From NCBI RefSeq assembly GCF_030272615.1, contig NC_081413.1, positions 555,171,136 through 555,235,135 of the forward strand: DNA of 64,000 nt, given 5' to 3'. The DNA comes from Cryptomeria japonica. Taxonomy: Eukaryota; Streptophyta; Pinopsida; Cupressales; Cupressaceae. Below are positions 1 through 10,687 of the stretch, one piece after another. A program made the position numbers and the translations under genes. How positions within the stretch are numbered: position 1 is the first letter of the stretch; each line of letters opens with the position of its first letter. The notes beneath the pieces were generated by a model, which made no database searches, had not been told where the DNA came from, and saw only the letters and a list, made by a program, of their open reading frames with translations.

Positions 1-762
1 TTGTTTACCTTTGTTTGCCATCTGATTCGAGTAGTGTCATTAGAGGGCACTCATGCATATTACAATCTTCTCTACCTAATCATGTTCTATTTCAATGGAG
101 GTCCTTCAGATCAACAGTTACTCTTCGACAATGTTTGCAGCTATTTCATGCTTCAGTGGTGTTCTTCATTTTCTTCTTTTTGTTCCTATCTTCTAGAACA
201 CTCTTGTTTGGAGGCTTGTTAGTCCTTCACTTCAACTTTCATCTCTTCTTGGAGAGGATTTTTGTTCCCACAGGGTTTTCTCCTTTTTCTCCACTTTATA
301 GAGATTTTATTGTACTAGGGTACCTCATCAAGCCTAGTTGTCGGGACCCATTGTTACTTTCTTGCATTTTTTACATGTTTTTTTACTCCTTAGTTGTTTT
401 TTAGCTACTCCCCGAGTTCATCTTAAGGGGGGGTGTTGGAGTTATCTTTTATTAGCTAATAATTATTTATTTAATTATTAGTCTATTATACTCCATGCTT
501 AAGCTAAACTTAGGAATCTTAAAATTCTATAGGGTTTTCTCCTTTAGGGTTTCAAGTATCCTCTTATAAGGATTCTCTCTTTGTATTTTCATAACAACTA
601 TAATTATTGAATTGCATTCTTGTTGCACAATCAATATGACTCCTCTTTTCTGGATCTCTGAATTTTGGCCTCCATAGCTATTTTTCTTCTCTCTTTCTGT
701 GACAGGTTTGCATGTAAGTGATCTTTGGGAGCTGTAGAGTTGATTTTTCCTCAACTCCAATA
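1..762 (+). mobile_element. 3' end of a Copia-like LTR retrotransposon (left part outside window)
   Basis: The stretch ends in a purine tract (423-433) followed by an LTR whose ends are TGTTGGAGTT and AACTCCAATA. The block at 240-350, with a GGGTTTTCTCC core and a following 'tacctcatcaagcct' segment, recurs almost unchanged at 26455-26560, just upstream of the polypurine tract of a second element that carries Copia gag and protease remnants. That link is why I call this Copia-like. No reverse transcriptase or RNase H frame is visible in 1-433, so this is 3' untranslated DNA. The 5' part lies beyond the window edge. Confidence 0.75.
434..762 (+). repeat. 3' LTR of the Copia-like element
   Basis: The 329-bp LTR begins TGTTGGAGTT directly after the G-rich polypurine tract. 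It ends AACTCCAATA, so the termini form an inverted repeat with one mismatch (an expected CA end has become TA). The partner LTR is not in the window. The sequence after 762 is open in one frame, which suggests the element landed in or beside a coding-like sequence. Confidence 0.75.
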
Positions 763-1409
763 GTTATGAAATAGATAAAGAATATTTTTGCTTTGTTACT
801 GCACATGACATTTTGAAACCAAAATTGGGATGTTTAATTGTACAGGAGGATATTTTTGTTGAAAAGGTGAATGACGATATTTCTTCATCATACAATGATC
901 TGAATGTACACAATGTTGATCAAGAACCGCTGGCTACAATAATGGAAAACATGAGTGAATTAGAATGATTTTCAAATATCGACTGTTCAGATATAGATAT
1001 TTGTAAAACAGTTATTATATTGGATGAACCAGCATATGAAATATTTTCCTTTGATCTTTGTAATGAATTTGTACCATGCTTGCAAGAATGCTTTAATAAT
1101 GAGCATGCTAGAGAGATGCAAATAGATGAGGAAACCAATTTTCATGATGATAGTAGCATAACAAAGTATGAAGTGTTTCACTTCCCTTTTTAGCCTGATG
1201 AGGCAAGCATGAAACTTGTTGAATCTCGTTATCAACATATCTCATTTTTAGATATTGAGTATGGGTTTTGTTTCTTTCAACCAATGCCTGATGACCATGT
1301 TCAGATAAATGGACAATGCAGTGAGATAAAGGTCTTTTATGACATATTAAGGAGGGAACAATTGTATAGCAATGATGTCTCTAGACTGTTTAAGATCCAA
1401 CGTGATTAA
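762..1409 (+). pseudogene. unidentified broken coding-like frame
   Basis: One frame stays open from 762 to the stop at 1407-1409 apart from TGA at 966-968 and TAG at 1191-1193, giving about 215 codons. The predicted product is acidic, rich in Asp, Glu, Ile and Cys, and has no motif I recognise: no zinc knuckle, no DTG protease, no RT box. It starts exactly where the upstream Copia LTR ends, so the insertion probably cut it. It could be an exon remnant or an uncharacterised retroelement segment. The evidence is frame length in AT-rich DNA only. Confidence 0.35.
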
Positions 1410-4400
1410 AATTACATTTTTGACAGAGGAAAACTTTGGTTGATATTGACAGATGATATTGGGCCATCACACGTAGTTTAACCTGCAAGCCACAAGCAAT
1501 TTGGGGTAGAGTAAATTTTGTGACTTCTTGCCTAATGGAATAATTAATAAATTCCCTCTTGAATTGCCTGTTCATGGACAATTTTTGAGGTTCTAATTTT
1601 CTTGAAAGTAGTTGTTATCCATGAGCATTAGTTAGGTTTTCTTTGGTAGAGTAGTTTCCTTTTCTGTTGAAGTTAATATGTCCAGGTAATTTATTTTTGG
1701 TTTTCCCTGCAATTGATCAACTTCACAAAAGATTCAGGTTCCTCGCCTCATTTCTGAGAAATGGACTTCCCCAACTAGAGCCACTAATAGCCCTGAAAAT
1801 TGATTGCATGAGAATTTTCAATTTTGAGCTTAAATAGTGATCTTTTTGGTTCTATTTGTATCCTTTGTTAAGGTTCAAAGTCTAGAGTTTAGGGATTACC
1901 AAATTTTCCTAAACTTTGTGAAGAAAAACCCTAGCAATGATTTATTTTGTCATTACTTTTTCCCACTTAAAGACCAAGGGTTGTTTACCATGGGCAGGGT
2001 CATTTCATTTCCTAAGTGCTAAGTTGTGTTAGACTGGTTTTGGAAATGATTTTCCTAAAGCGTGAAAAATTTCCTATAGTTGGTCTCATTTAATATTTGT
2101 GCCAACACCTGCTTCTTCCTAAGAATTTTAGTCAGTTGATAAAAGTATAATAGATTTGATGGTTTGCACTTCCCCATGATTGAAAGTGTAGTGAAGATAA
2201 AGACTGCGACATCGCGAGATGAAGCAACGTGTCCTCAACAGAAAATAATGAGCTGTCGGTGTAACCTACCAAAAAACTTGTGTCACCAGTTCTCATGTGG
2301 TAAAGATTAGTTTACTAATAGTTCCATCAATTGGTACCTATTCAAAATGAATGGTGATGTTATGTTCAAGGCGAAAAGGTGCCCATCTTTTAATTATGAA
2401 AAGGTTAATGAGCACTATGTTGAAGCAATAAAGTGTGAACATATCCGATGGCCCCCATATTGCCGCGATGGAAGTTGCAAGGAGGTTATGGACCGCGACA
2501 TCACGAGATGATGCCACATGTCCTAGGCTGACCAGGAAGACCTATGGTGGGGCCGCTGATAGACTTTGGTTGAAAGATGACATGGCTCTAATTAGTCATG
2601 ATTTATGGGTCCAGGAATATAGATGAAAGGTCAAATGCCACATCGACTAATATTGATCATTTGATTTGCCAAGTTGGGTAAGATATGTCGCTGGGTTTCA
2701 AATTTGAAATTAAAAAGGATCGTTAAAGATATTGGTCGTAGCCCATGTAGGAAAAATAGGATGAATGGGATGCATAGTTAATTTCAAATAGATGTCGGTG
2801 AGTTTGAAGTATTCAATGTCGACTCACCCCTGAGGAAGCTTGTGTGAGGTCTTTGTTGGGTAAAGGGTTGATTAGACAATTAAGGATGATATATCAGAGA
2901 TGTGAAAGGATCACAATTACTTCAAGTTTAGATATGATGGTTCATGAGTTATCTAATGAATTCAACGATTGCCTGTTGACAGGAATCCTGAAGCAGAAGA
3001 CTGTACACTCAGTAAGGAATAAGACCATAACAAAATAATTCATGCAGGGTGAACATATGTAGGTGGCAATGGAGTGATGGCCTAGAAATGATGGTGACCT
3101 GAGTTGTAGTCATGATTGCTAGAATACATAGCTAGCAAGATGTTCAAAAAATATCAAGATGATGATTCTTCACATGGATTAGCACCACCACTTTGAGTGG
3201 AATTTTAATTATAAATTTAGTAGGTTGGTGATAGAATGGGTAGAAATGGATACAAACTTCTTCATTTTTCTAAGAACAAATTTCCATCAATGAGAAGATG
3301 GTGTTCGAGCAAAATTATTCATGGAGTCGTTGCATGTTTTGTGACACTGGGTGGATGTTTTTTCTCTGGTATGAGGTTTCTCATTGTTAGAGGGGTTGTG
3401 AAAGTTTAAAGGATTGTCAAAGGGGGTGTGAAAGCCTTTTATTATCAAGAAAATCCACCAATGATATAACCTCTATTCTTACTCTGCATTGTTTTGGTAG
3501 AGTGTTCCAAGAGGGAGCTTGTAGGGAACTGAAAGAAGGATTTGTTTGAGTAAGGAGTGGAAGCCAATCATCTCTGCAATGACATGGAAGCTGCAACACC
3601 ACCTCAACATATTACATTTACCCCCAAGCTCCTATTTCTACTTCCTCTAATCTGGGGCATAAAGGTTGGAGATTTTCCTCTAATTCATGGGAAATCGTAT
3701 TTCTTGTCAGGATCTGTATTCCTTTTCAAGAAGGGAAATGTTGTGTAGAGAAGACTGAGCATCTCAGGGTCCATCTGGAAGTGTTAGGGTGATATTGGCA
3801 TGACTCAAGTGATTTTATTTCTACTGATAATCAGTTGAAGATTTTGTTTCCACCTCATCACAGGCAGCTCTATATGGATAAGGAATATTTTGTAATAGAA
3901 TTGTGTATAGCCTCCTTGGCTTGGTTTTTGGTGACATGTGTCTTTAGGCTTGAAGCTTGTTGCTCCCTTGTTTTCTATAAAAGGAAAATCAAGGCCATAA
4001 GGTATGGTTTCAAAATTTATGAGAAGGGTCTTTGTAAAGCAGGTCCAATCTGCAGAGTTAGTCTCCATATAGTTTTAGAGAGTCATGGAAAAATAGAATG
4101 TACTGAAATGTTATTCTGCAAAGTAGAAGTAATGAAGTAGTTACTAGTTTCATTTTCAAATGGATTATTCTATAATCAAAATTGTTGTCTATTATCTGAT
4201 AGAAGATAGCTTATGAGATTAATATAGATATATTCTCAAACCTTTACTGTCCTATGTACAATTTTATTTTCTTTTAAGTAAACGGGATCAAGGGTATCAT
4301 TTAATTATTGCATTATTATGATGTATGTAATTTTCCATTCTATGCTTTAATCCAAGGGGTTAATTAAAAGTGCTTGAATGAGATTACAGATAGATAAGAC

Positions 4401-4640
4401 CTGTACTAGTATCTGATAAGTAGTTCGGATAAGGGATTGTAGATGGAAAAATATTGTAAGGCAATATTGTTTAAGACTAAATCAGCTATTAGACAAGTTT
4501 TTATCAGATTTAAGTAACATTTCAAAGATCCTGTAGCCCAAATAAATAAGGCACTAGTATTTGCTAGCAAATGTCATTAGGTTTTCAGTTTCTAGTCTAT
4601 TTTCTTTGTGACTCCTTAGAACAATCTTTTAAATATTAGA
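1410..4640. other. no recognisable gene; degraded intergenic DNA
   Basis: Short frames occur on both strands, but none shows a domain, long open length or paired element ends. The only structure I see is a duplicated 35-bp motif (2202-2236 and 2491-2525). The rest may be very old transposon sequence. Confidence 0.6.
2202..2525 (+). repeat. duplicated 35-bp motif, copies 289 bp apart
   Basis: Copies at 2202-2236 and 2491-2525 share the core GCGACATC-CGAGATGA followed by TGTCCT, about 30 of 35 bases. Both are relatively GC-rich against AT-rich surroundings, and both can be read as T-A-T-S-R-D-(E/D)-A-T-C-P in one frame. I do not recognise the source. Confidence 0.5.
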
Positions 4641-5027
4641 ATATCATTGTTAATTTTTCATGTATTCTCTAAAATTTTCCCTGTCCATCTCATGCTCTAG
4701 CCTAAGGTCTAGGATCACTGAAGGATTTGCCATCCTTGAGCATTTTCCCTTTCTATTGAGACTTTTTATGAGATAATCTTCTTTGTTTTCAGTAAATTCC
4801 TGAGTGTAGTTGTAGAAGTTAGGAAGTTCACTTAAGGGATTACCCTTTTGGGTTTTGCAGAGCCTGAAGTATAGAGGGATCTTGTATCCTTGTTGAAGTT
4901 GGTCCAAGCTTGAAGGATGTTGATAGTTGGAAGTGGCTTTCCATAGGCATTCAGAGGAATTAGCTTGGTCTCTTCCCTATGGCAGTGTAAACCTGATTTA
5001 TTTTGGGAACCAATAGGATCAACTCTG
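4640..5027 (-). pseudogene. exon-like coding remnant of unknown gene
   Basis: On the minus strand a frame stays open from about 5024 down to 4844. It is preceded by a TTTTCAG acceptor-like site (5025-5027 is the AG end) and followed by a GG|GTAATC donor-like site. The product reads like real protein, with a PLNAYGKPLPTINILQAW segment. A second open stretch in another frame (4907-4650) continues downstream, so either an intron or a frameshift separates them. No domain is recognised. It may be a gene fragment or a decayed retroelement piece. Confidence 0.3.
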
Positions 5028-5312
5028 AAAATATCTAAAAAATCAGATAATCATTGAAAATCTAAAAAAAATAGTGAAAAATTCAAAAATATCAAAAAAT
5101 TATCCGATTCATCTCTTGAGGGGGCATCCTGGCATCGTAATGTATCAATTAGTGTCTGGGGCATCATATTGAGATTTATCATCTAAAAATTGAAACCGCA
5201 TCAAATCCGCATCATATCGAGATTTATCATTTTTTATCGAATCAGTATCATCGAAACTGAATCCGCATCGAAATCAAGATCGAATCTGCATCCTATTAAA
5301 ATCAATATCAAC
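5028..5312. other. low-complexity ATC/GAT-rich stretch
   Basis: The sequence is poly-A-rich and then dominated by 'gaatc', 'catcga' and 'gcatc' units up to the LTR of the next element. No gene is visible. Its last 12 bases recur just before the right LTR of the following element. Confidence 0.55.
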
Positions 5313-6096
5313 TGTTGGCAAATGCACACTCTAATGAGAAATTGAAGGTGATTGAAGGTATTGTCATTGATGGAAACCTTGCAATCTTATGATACCAGTA
5401 GGCATCGGCACTAGCACCGACACCGGTAGACTCTACATCAACACCAAAAAGGAAGATTATCGGCACCCTGGCCGACAGGAACTTTGTGTATTTATATTTT
5501 GTAATTAATTGTAAAATCTTTGTAAGATGACATGGTAGATTGTAATATGACTCATACATGTATGAGATCATTGTAGATCATTTTAAAAAACAATAGAGAA
5601 TGTAATAGGTGAAGGAAATAACAGACCTCATATGCGAATTATAGGTTAAGGGTTTATGTATGTAGCAAAGCTTAAACCGGTATTGAATCTGGCATAGAAA
5701 ATGCTAATCTAAAGTAGTACAAGACATTGGAATTGTATAATCCATTTTTTAAGTCAGTGTGACATCCTTTATAATTGAGCTGTGAGCTCTAGGCACTTGG
5801 CCTTCCTGCATGTGCAGGCCCCTATTGTAAGAGTAATATTCCCTTATTGGCTAGTAAGCAAATATTGTGGGTCACAAATCCCACTGAGGTTTTTCCCACA
5901 CTAGATTTCCTCATTAAATTATTGTGTTATGGTGTGCTTTTCATGTTGTGGTTATTATTCTTATTTATTGCATTATTTTTGGTTTATCGGTACACAATTT
6001 TAATATGCTTTTCATGTTTTAAGTCAAGAAAATTAATTTACTGGTCAAATATTGATTCACCCCCCCTCTCTCTCAGTATCTTTGGGAATCCTAACA
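5313..6096 (+). repeat. 5' LTR, copy 1 non-autonomous element
   Basis: The 784-bp LTR starts TGTTGGCAAATG and ends ATCCTAACA. Near its 3' end is a C-rich CACCCCCCCTCTCTC tract, also present as CACCCCCC in the LTRs at 8128 and, reversed, in the minus-strand LTRs at 48653 and 55006. Comparison with the right LTR shows many substitutions and some indels near 5395-5440, so the insertion is old. Confidence 0.9.
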
Positions 6097-6111
6097 ATTG
6101 GTATCATAGCC
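6097..6111 (+). other. primer-binding site, tRNA-iMet type
   Basis: ATTGGTATCATAGCC directly follows the left LTR. It matches the plant Copia consensus TGGTATCAGAGC, complementary to the 3' end of initiator methionine tRNA, except for one G-to-T change. Confidence 0.8.
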
Positions 6112-6167
6112 TGGTCCTCTATTTTCAAAAGCATAACAACTTGAGGAAGATCTTGTCACTAATAGAG

Positions 6168-7229
6168 ATGGAAAACTTGAGAAAGTAATTGGAAACAGCT
6201 CTTTCAGACTATGATGTAGAAAAAGTGAAGAATATCAAACTTGAAGATGATTTGAAGGTTGCTCAGGATATTATTCAAGCACTTCAAGAAAATCTTACTA
6301 TTGCAAGGAACAAGAGAAGAGAACTTTGTGAAAAGATGCAGAATGAGAATGATGAAAAGGAAACTCTTAATGATCTGGTAAACAAGCTAAGACAAGAAAG
6401 TAGTACAACAAAGAATGAGATGTAGGATATGACTATGAGGTTTTGTAAAGAAATTGAAGATAGAAAGAAAAATGAAGATGACTTGACTAGAAGACTAAAT
6501 GATGCTACAAATGAAAATCTCAAACTCAGTCATGAGAATGATATGCTAAAGACAGATCTAATTCACTTAGAACATGATAAAACTGAACTCATGAGACAAA
6601 AGGACTTCTTGGAAAATGAATTGGCTACTGTAAATCAACACAAGGATAAATTCAAGAAAAGTTTAGAGGAACTTGATGACATGCTGAAGAATCAGAAACC
6701 TAATCATGATACAAATGGCCTTGGATTTGAAATTGGTGAAAGCTCCGGTACTGCAAACAATCATGATCATAGCAAACCGGTAAGACAACCTACTGCTTAC
6801 AAATTTAATGGGAAATGCTTTAACTATAACAAGTATGGGCATAGAGAAAATTAGTCTAGATCTAGAAATTATTAGAACACTAATACACCCACCAGTCAAT
6901 ATTCTAAATGCAACAAAGTTGGCCATAATTCAGAAAATTGTCGAATGAATGTAAGATGTTATGTTTGTGGAAGATTTGGACACTTATCTAATCAATGCAG
7001 AACACATACCGGTATAGGATATGGGAAAGATATTCAAAAGAACAATGTGACTTGTTATGCATGTAACAATATTGGACATATTGCTAAATTTTGTAGAAGT
7101 AAGGCATCACCGAAAAATAACAAAGGTCCTAGTTTGAAAGGTAAAGAAAAGGTTGAAGAGGCAAAGCAAGAATTCTCAAAAACAATGGATCAAAATGTTG
7201 ATGGGAATACTCCTCCACCGACAAAATAG
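6168..7229 (+). pseudogene. gag-like protein: coiled coil plus CCHC knuckles (broken)
   Basis: One frame runs from ATG 6168 to TAG 7227-7229 with no frameshift but four internal stops (6186, 6423, 6852, 6873), about 354 codons. Residues 10-180 are a heptad-rich, Glu/Lys/Asn-rich coiled coil. Then comes an NGLGFEIGESSG linker, followed by several zinc-knuckle sequences: CFNYNKYGH (a Cys lost to Tyr), CNKVGHNSENC, CYVCGRFGHLSNQC and CYACNNIGHIAKFC. The same order, linker and knuckle style occur in the frame at 53684-54967 on the minus strand. The likely role is RNA binding and particle assembly. No capsid-type UBN2 domain is visible. It starts only about 70 bp after the LTR. Confidence 0.75.
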
Positions 7230-7573
7230 AGTAACACTCCACCAGTAGGAGACTCTTCATCTAATTGAAGGAAAATCTTTTGGGGATTTAGCAACAAAAT
7301 GAAAAATATGCTATTATTCCCTCAATTGATGGTAAGAAGTTGAAATTACTTCTATACCAGCAGATGTGTTAAGTTGTGACTTAACTGGTGAGCATTAAAT
7401 GCGGTAGTTGGAGAAAATAACATTATAAAGCAAGTGTTTTGGCTCCTTTTTCATTCACTGAGCATTCAAATCTTCAAGAGTGCAAAAATTCCCGAGCGAA
7501 GGCATTCTTAGCAAAGAAGTGAAGCAACTCATCCAAGCATTCATCCTTAAGGCAGATTGAGGTATTTATAACT
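7230..7573 (+). other. spacer between gag-like and accessory ORFs
   Basis: There is no convincing frame here. It separates the CCHC gag-like frame from the accessory ATG at 7574. The minus-strand relative has a similar gap of about 440 bp between its gag stop and accessory ATG. Confidence 0.5.
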
Positions 7574-8160
7574 ATGGCTTCTTCATCCACTCCTGAATTT
7601 ATTGCAAACCCTACTATTGTTGAGGTTGTTAAGCGCCCTAGACCTGTCTTCAAATTGGTTCCTGAAATTGTGAAGAAAGATGATAGCATTGGTGCATTTT
7701 CTCAAATTCCTAAGGGAGTAGTATATGCTGAAGACCCTAGGATGTATATACATTGTCATATTGAGGAATTGGGTAATGATGAGATTAAGAACATGTACAA
7801 GACTGTAATTTGTGATGTAGATGGAAATGTCAAGCCAGAACACAAGATAGTAGAAACCCTAGGTTTTGTGGAATCCTTAGCATCCCTAATTTTCCTGAGG
7901 ATATTATAAGAATTGTTCTAAGAAGAGTACATGGTGAATTCTTCTGGTTGGATTCAATCCATACAATCACAAAAGAAGCAGTAAAATCAGTAACAGGGTT
8001 ACCTTCCACCGGTAGCAGACCTGACAGAACAAAGAAGGTCTCAAATGACATAGTAATAAACCTAATCGATGCAACATTCGACAAAAGGTCTCTAAGGGTA
8101 AACGATGTAAAAGACATCAATATCAACTGTTGGAAAATGCACACTCCAATGAGAAATTGA
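7574..8160 (+). pseudogene. accessory protein of unknown function, truncated by the right LTR
   Basis: The frame opens with ATG at 7574 (M-A-S-S-S) and runs to about 7870. A frameshift follows and the protein continues in another frame through R-R-V-H-G-E-F-F-W and H-T-I-T-K-E-A-V to 8127, where it runs straight into the LTR. It matches the minus-strand frame 53241-51472 in order and spacing: an M-A-S start, an I-E-E/D-L-G segment, a R-V-H-G segment, then H-x-I-T-x-E-A-(V/I), and K-V-S. The longer relative shows that about two thirds is missing here. A remote resemblance to plant transposon accessory proteins is inferred. It has no catalytic motif. Confidence 0.65.
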
Positions 8161-8911
8161 AGGTGATTGAAGGTATTGTCATTGATGGCAACCTTGCAAT
8201 CTTATGATACTGGCAGGCACCAGCACCGACAGACTCTACACCGACACACAAAACACCAGCACCAAAAAGGAAGATTATCGACACCCTAGCTGACAGGAAC
8301 TTTGTGTATTTATATTTTGTAATTAATTGTAAAATATTTGTAAGCTGACATGGTGGATTGTAATATGACTCATTTATTTATGAGATCACTGTAGATCATT
8401 TTAAAAAATAATAGAGAATGTAATAGGCGAAGGAAATAGTAGACCTAATATGCGAATTATAGGTTAAGGGTTTATGTATGTAGTAGAGCTTAAACCGGTA
8501 CTGAATCTGGCATAGCAGATGCTAATCTGAAGCAGTACAAGACATTGGATTTGCATAATCCATTTTTGTAAGTCAGTGTAACTTCCTTTGTAATTGAGCA
8601 GTGAGCTCTAGGCACTTGGCCTTCCTGCATGTGCAGGCCCCTATTATAAGAGTAATATTCCCTTATTGGCCAGTAAGTGAATATTGTGGGTCACAAATCC
8701 CACTGAGGTTTTTCCCACACTGGGTTTCCTCGTTAAAATATTGTGTTATGTGTGCTTTTCATGTTGTGGTTATTATTCTGATTTATTGCATTATTTTGGG
8801 TTTACTGATACACGGTTTTAATATGCTTTTCATGTTTTAAGTCAAGAAAATTAATTTACCAGTCAGATACTGATTCACACCCCCCTCTCAGTATCTTTTG
8901 GAATTCTAACA
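8128..8911 (+). repeat. 3' LTR, copy 1 non-autonomous element
   Basis: The 784-bp LTR starts TGTTGGAAAATG and ends ATTCTAACA, and is followed by target duplication TCAAC. The usual polypurine tract is absent: the 12 bases before it equal the 12 bases before the left LTR. Confidence 0.9.
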
Positions 8912-8916
8912 TCAAC

Positions 8917-10687
8917 AACATCATCAATCAAGTTTTCTTTGAACCAACATGTTGTCACACATCGCTTCAAAGAGGGGCAAAAAGTATACACCTAAAAAAT
9001 GGTCTAAAGATAATTAATCAAATATGTAGCTATTTAATTAATCCCCCTTCCTAATTAATTGTATTCACAAGCAATTTGATTAATTTCCCTATTCATCTAA
9101 TAGTAAATAAATCTACATGATTTATTTATATAGTTCATTTCATATCCCCTTTTAATTAATTAATCCCCTCCCATCTAAATTCATTCTTCTAATCTCATAA
9201 TTAGTTAAAACAAATCAAATCATGATTTGTTGAAATTAATTATCTTTTCCTAAATATTTGAATTTCTAAATTCAAATGAGCACATGGCTCCTAACTTTTA
9301 GCCACCTAACCTAACTACCTCCTAACCTAACCCATTCTATCTAATCTTAGGGTCTAACTAACTAATCCTATCCTCTTGTACATCCTAACTTGTTTTATCC
9401 TAACCTCTTATGGGTTGGATATTCTCCCTTGAGACACATGGAACTTTTTCCACATGCCTCCTCCCTTGGACACTTGCCCTCTCATGAGAATGGTTCCTTG
9501 ACACTTGTCACCATAGAGATGACAAGTGTCCCTTCCTCCAAAATCTTCTCTAACTTCCTCAATCTTGGCCCTTGATATCTTTAGATAGAATCTGGATCGT
9601 CAATTCCTGCCACCTTATCTTTGGCCTTAGAATTCCTATAAATACCCCTCATTTTGGAGCACAAAGGATCCCTTACATCCTATATTTTAGTGTCATTACT
9701 ATAGGCATTTTTATTTCAATCATCTAGTATAATTAGTATTTTTGATTAATCATGCATATAATCATGCTTTTCATATCATTTGCATAATCATGAAGTAGCT
9801 ACTCAACCCTTGAGTTCCCACTTTGGAGGTCATTGCTCCACTGAGAGCCAACAATCCAACACCTTCAAGGTCCTCAAGAATAGAAGAAAATGGGACATCT
9901 CAAGGAAGGCTTATGGTTTGGTTTCATTTTTTAGTTTTAAATTTTCTTTCCATTTATGTTTTGTTGTCTCATTATATGTGTATGCTTTCTTTCATTGAAC
10001 TACATTTTTAGCATCACATTTATATAGTGGACCGAAAGAGCATTGCTTGGGTTGTTCCCTCTCACCCAATCTTATTGGCTACTCGAGAGGCAACCCCTTC
10101 TACCTAAAAATTAAAAGTCGAGCATCATTAACACTTTTCTCTTGCACCTAAGACCACGAGAGCCAAGAGAGAGGATAGTGTGTGTTAAAAGTAGGACCAC
10201 TCTACATGCACAAGCATTCCATACATGAAAGACAAAGGTTCATTCCCTTATGAAATTGAGGTGTTTTCTAACTACAAGAAAACACACGATTTATTTTAAC
10301 CCCCAAAAAAGAATGTTTTGGCAACTGCACCCCTCTTTAGTGGTTTTGCAACAAACAAGTTAGAGTTTTGAGCTTTGGGGTCTTTGATAAGCAATGCATT
10401 TGCACAAACATTAGCAAAACCCAATCAAACAACAAACATTAGCAAGTTAGCAACAAGCGAAAAAAATTTAAATTTGAGAAAATGATCGAAAGTAAAAAAC
10501 ATAGAGCATTCCAACCACTTCATAAAGTAATCCTGCTACTTCTAGAAACTGAAATTGAGATGAAAAAGACTTATACTAAGATGAAAATCCACCTGTATTC
10601 TCATGTTTTTGCTTGCAAGTGTAAAAAATCAGCAATATAACACACTTAAACAAGAAAAAACATGAGATGGACCCGTGAAGTGGATCC
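8917..10687 (+). repeat. degraded LTR-like DNA, no gene
   Basis: This AT-rich stretch contains many TTAATTAA-type runs, a CCTAACC-rich pyrimidine segment (9296-9400) and a TATAAATA box (9637-9644). A segment near 9284 (ACATGGCTCCTAACTT) resembles, in reverse complement, a segment at 11475-11500 inside the putative minus-strand LTR 10706-12075. I infer an old LTR in forward orientation. Ends and TSD are not identifiable. Confidence 0.35.
9637..9644 (+). promoter_or_regulatory. TATA box candidate in LTR-like DNA
   Basis: TATAAATA sits in a locally less AT-rich context about 25 bp upstream of a plausible start region. This would fit an LTR U3/R boundary, but the element's ends are not defined. 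Confidence 0.3.

Larger units (their letters stand above)
5313..8911 (+). mobile_element. complete non-autonomous LTR retrotransposon with accessory ORF, copy 1
   Basis: Two LTRs of 784 bp each (5313-6096 and 8128-8911) are flanked by the 5-bp duplication TCAAC (5308-5312 and 8912-8916). A primer-binding site similar to initiator-Met tRNA follows the left LTR. The 2.0-kb interior encodes a coiled-coil/CCHC gag-like protein and an accessory protein that runs into the right LTR. There is no room for protease, integrase or reverse transcriptase. The same two-protein layout, larger, is found in the minus-strand element at 48653-56146. Mobilisation by a Copia-type partner is inferred from the PBS. 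Confidence 0.88.

Noticed and set aside
3835-4140. A 101-aa plus-strand frame
   Set aside because: No domain, no start context and an overlapping frame on the other strand; not supported as a gene.
5847-6188. A 113-aa frame with hydrophobic stretch
   Set aside because: It is mostly LTR sequence, and the equivalent frame in the right LTR is different.
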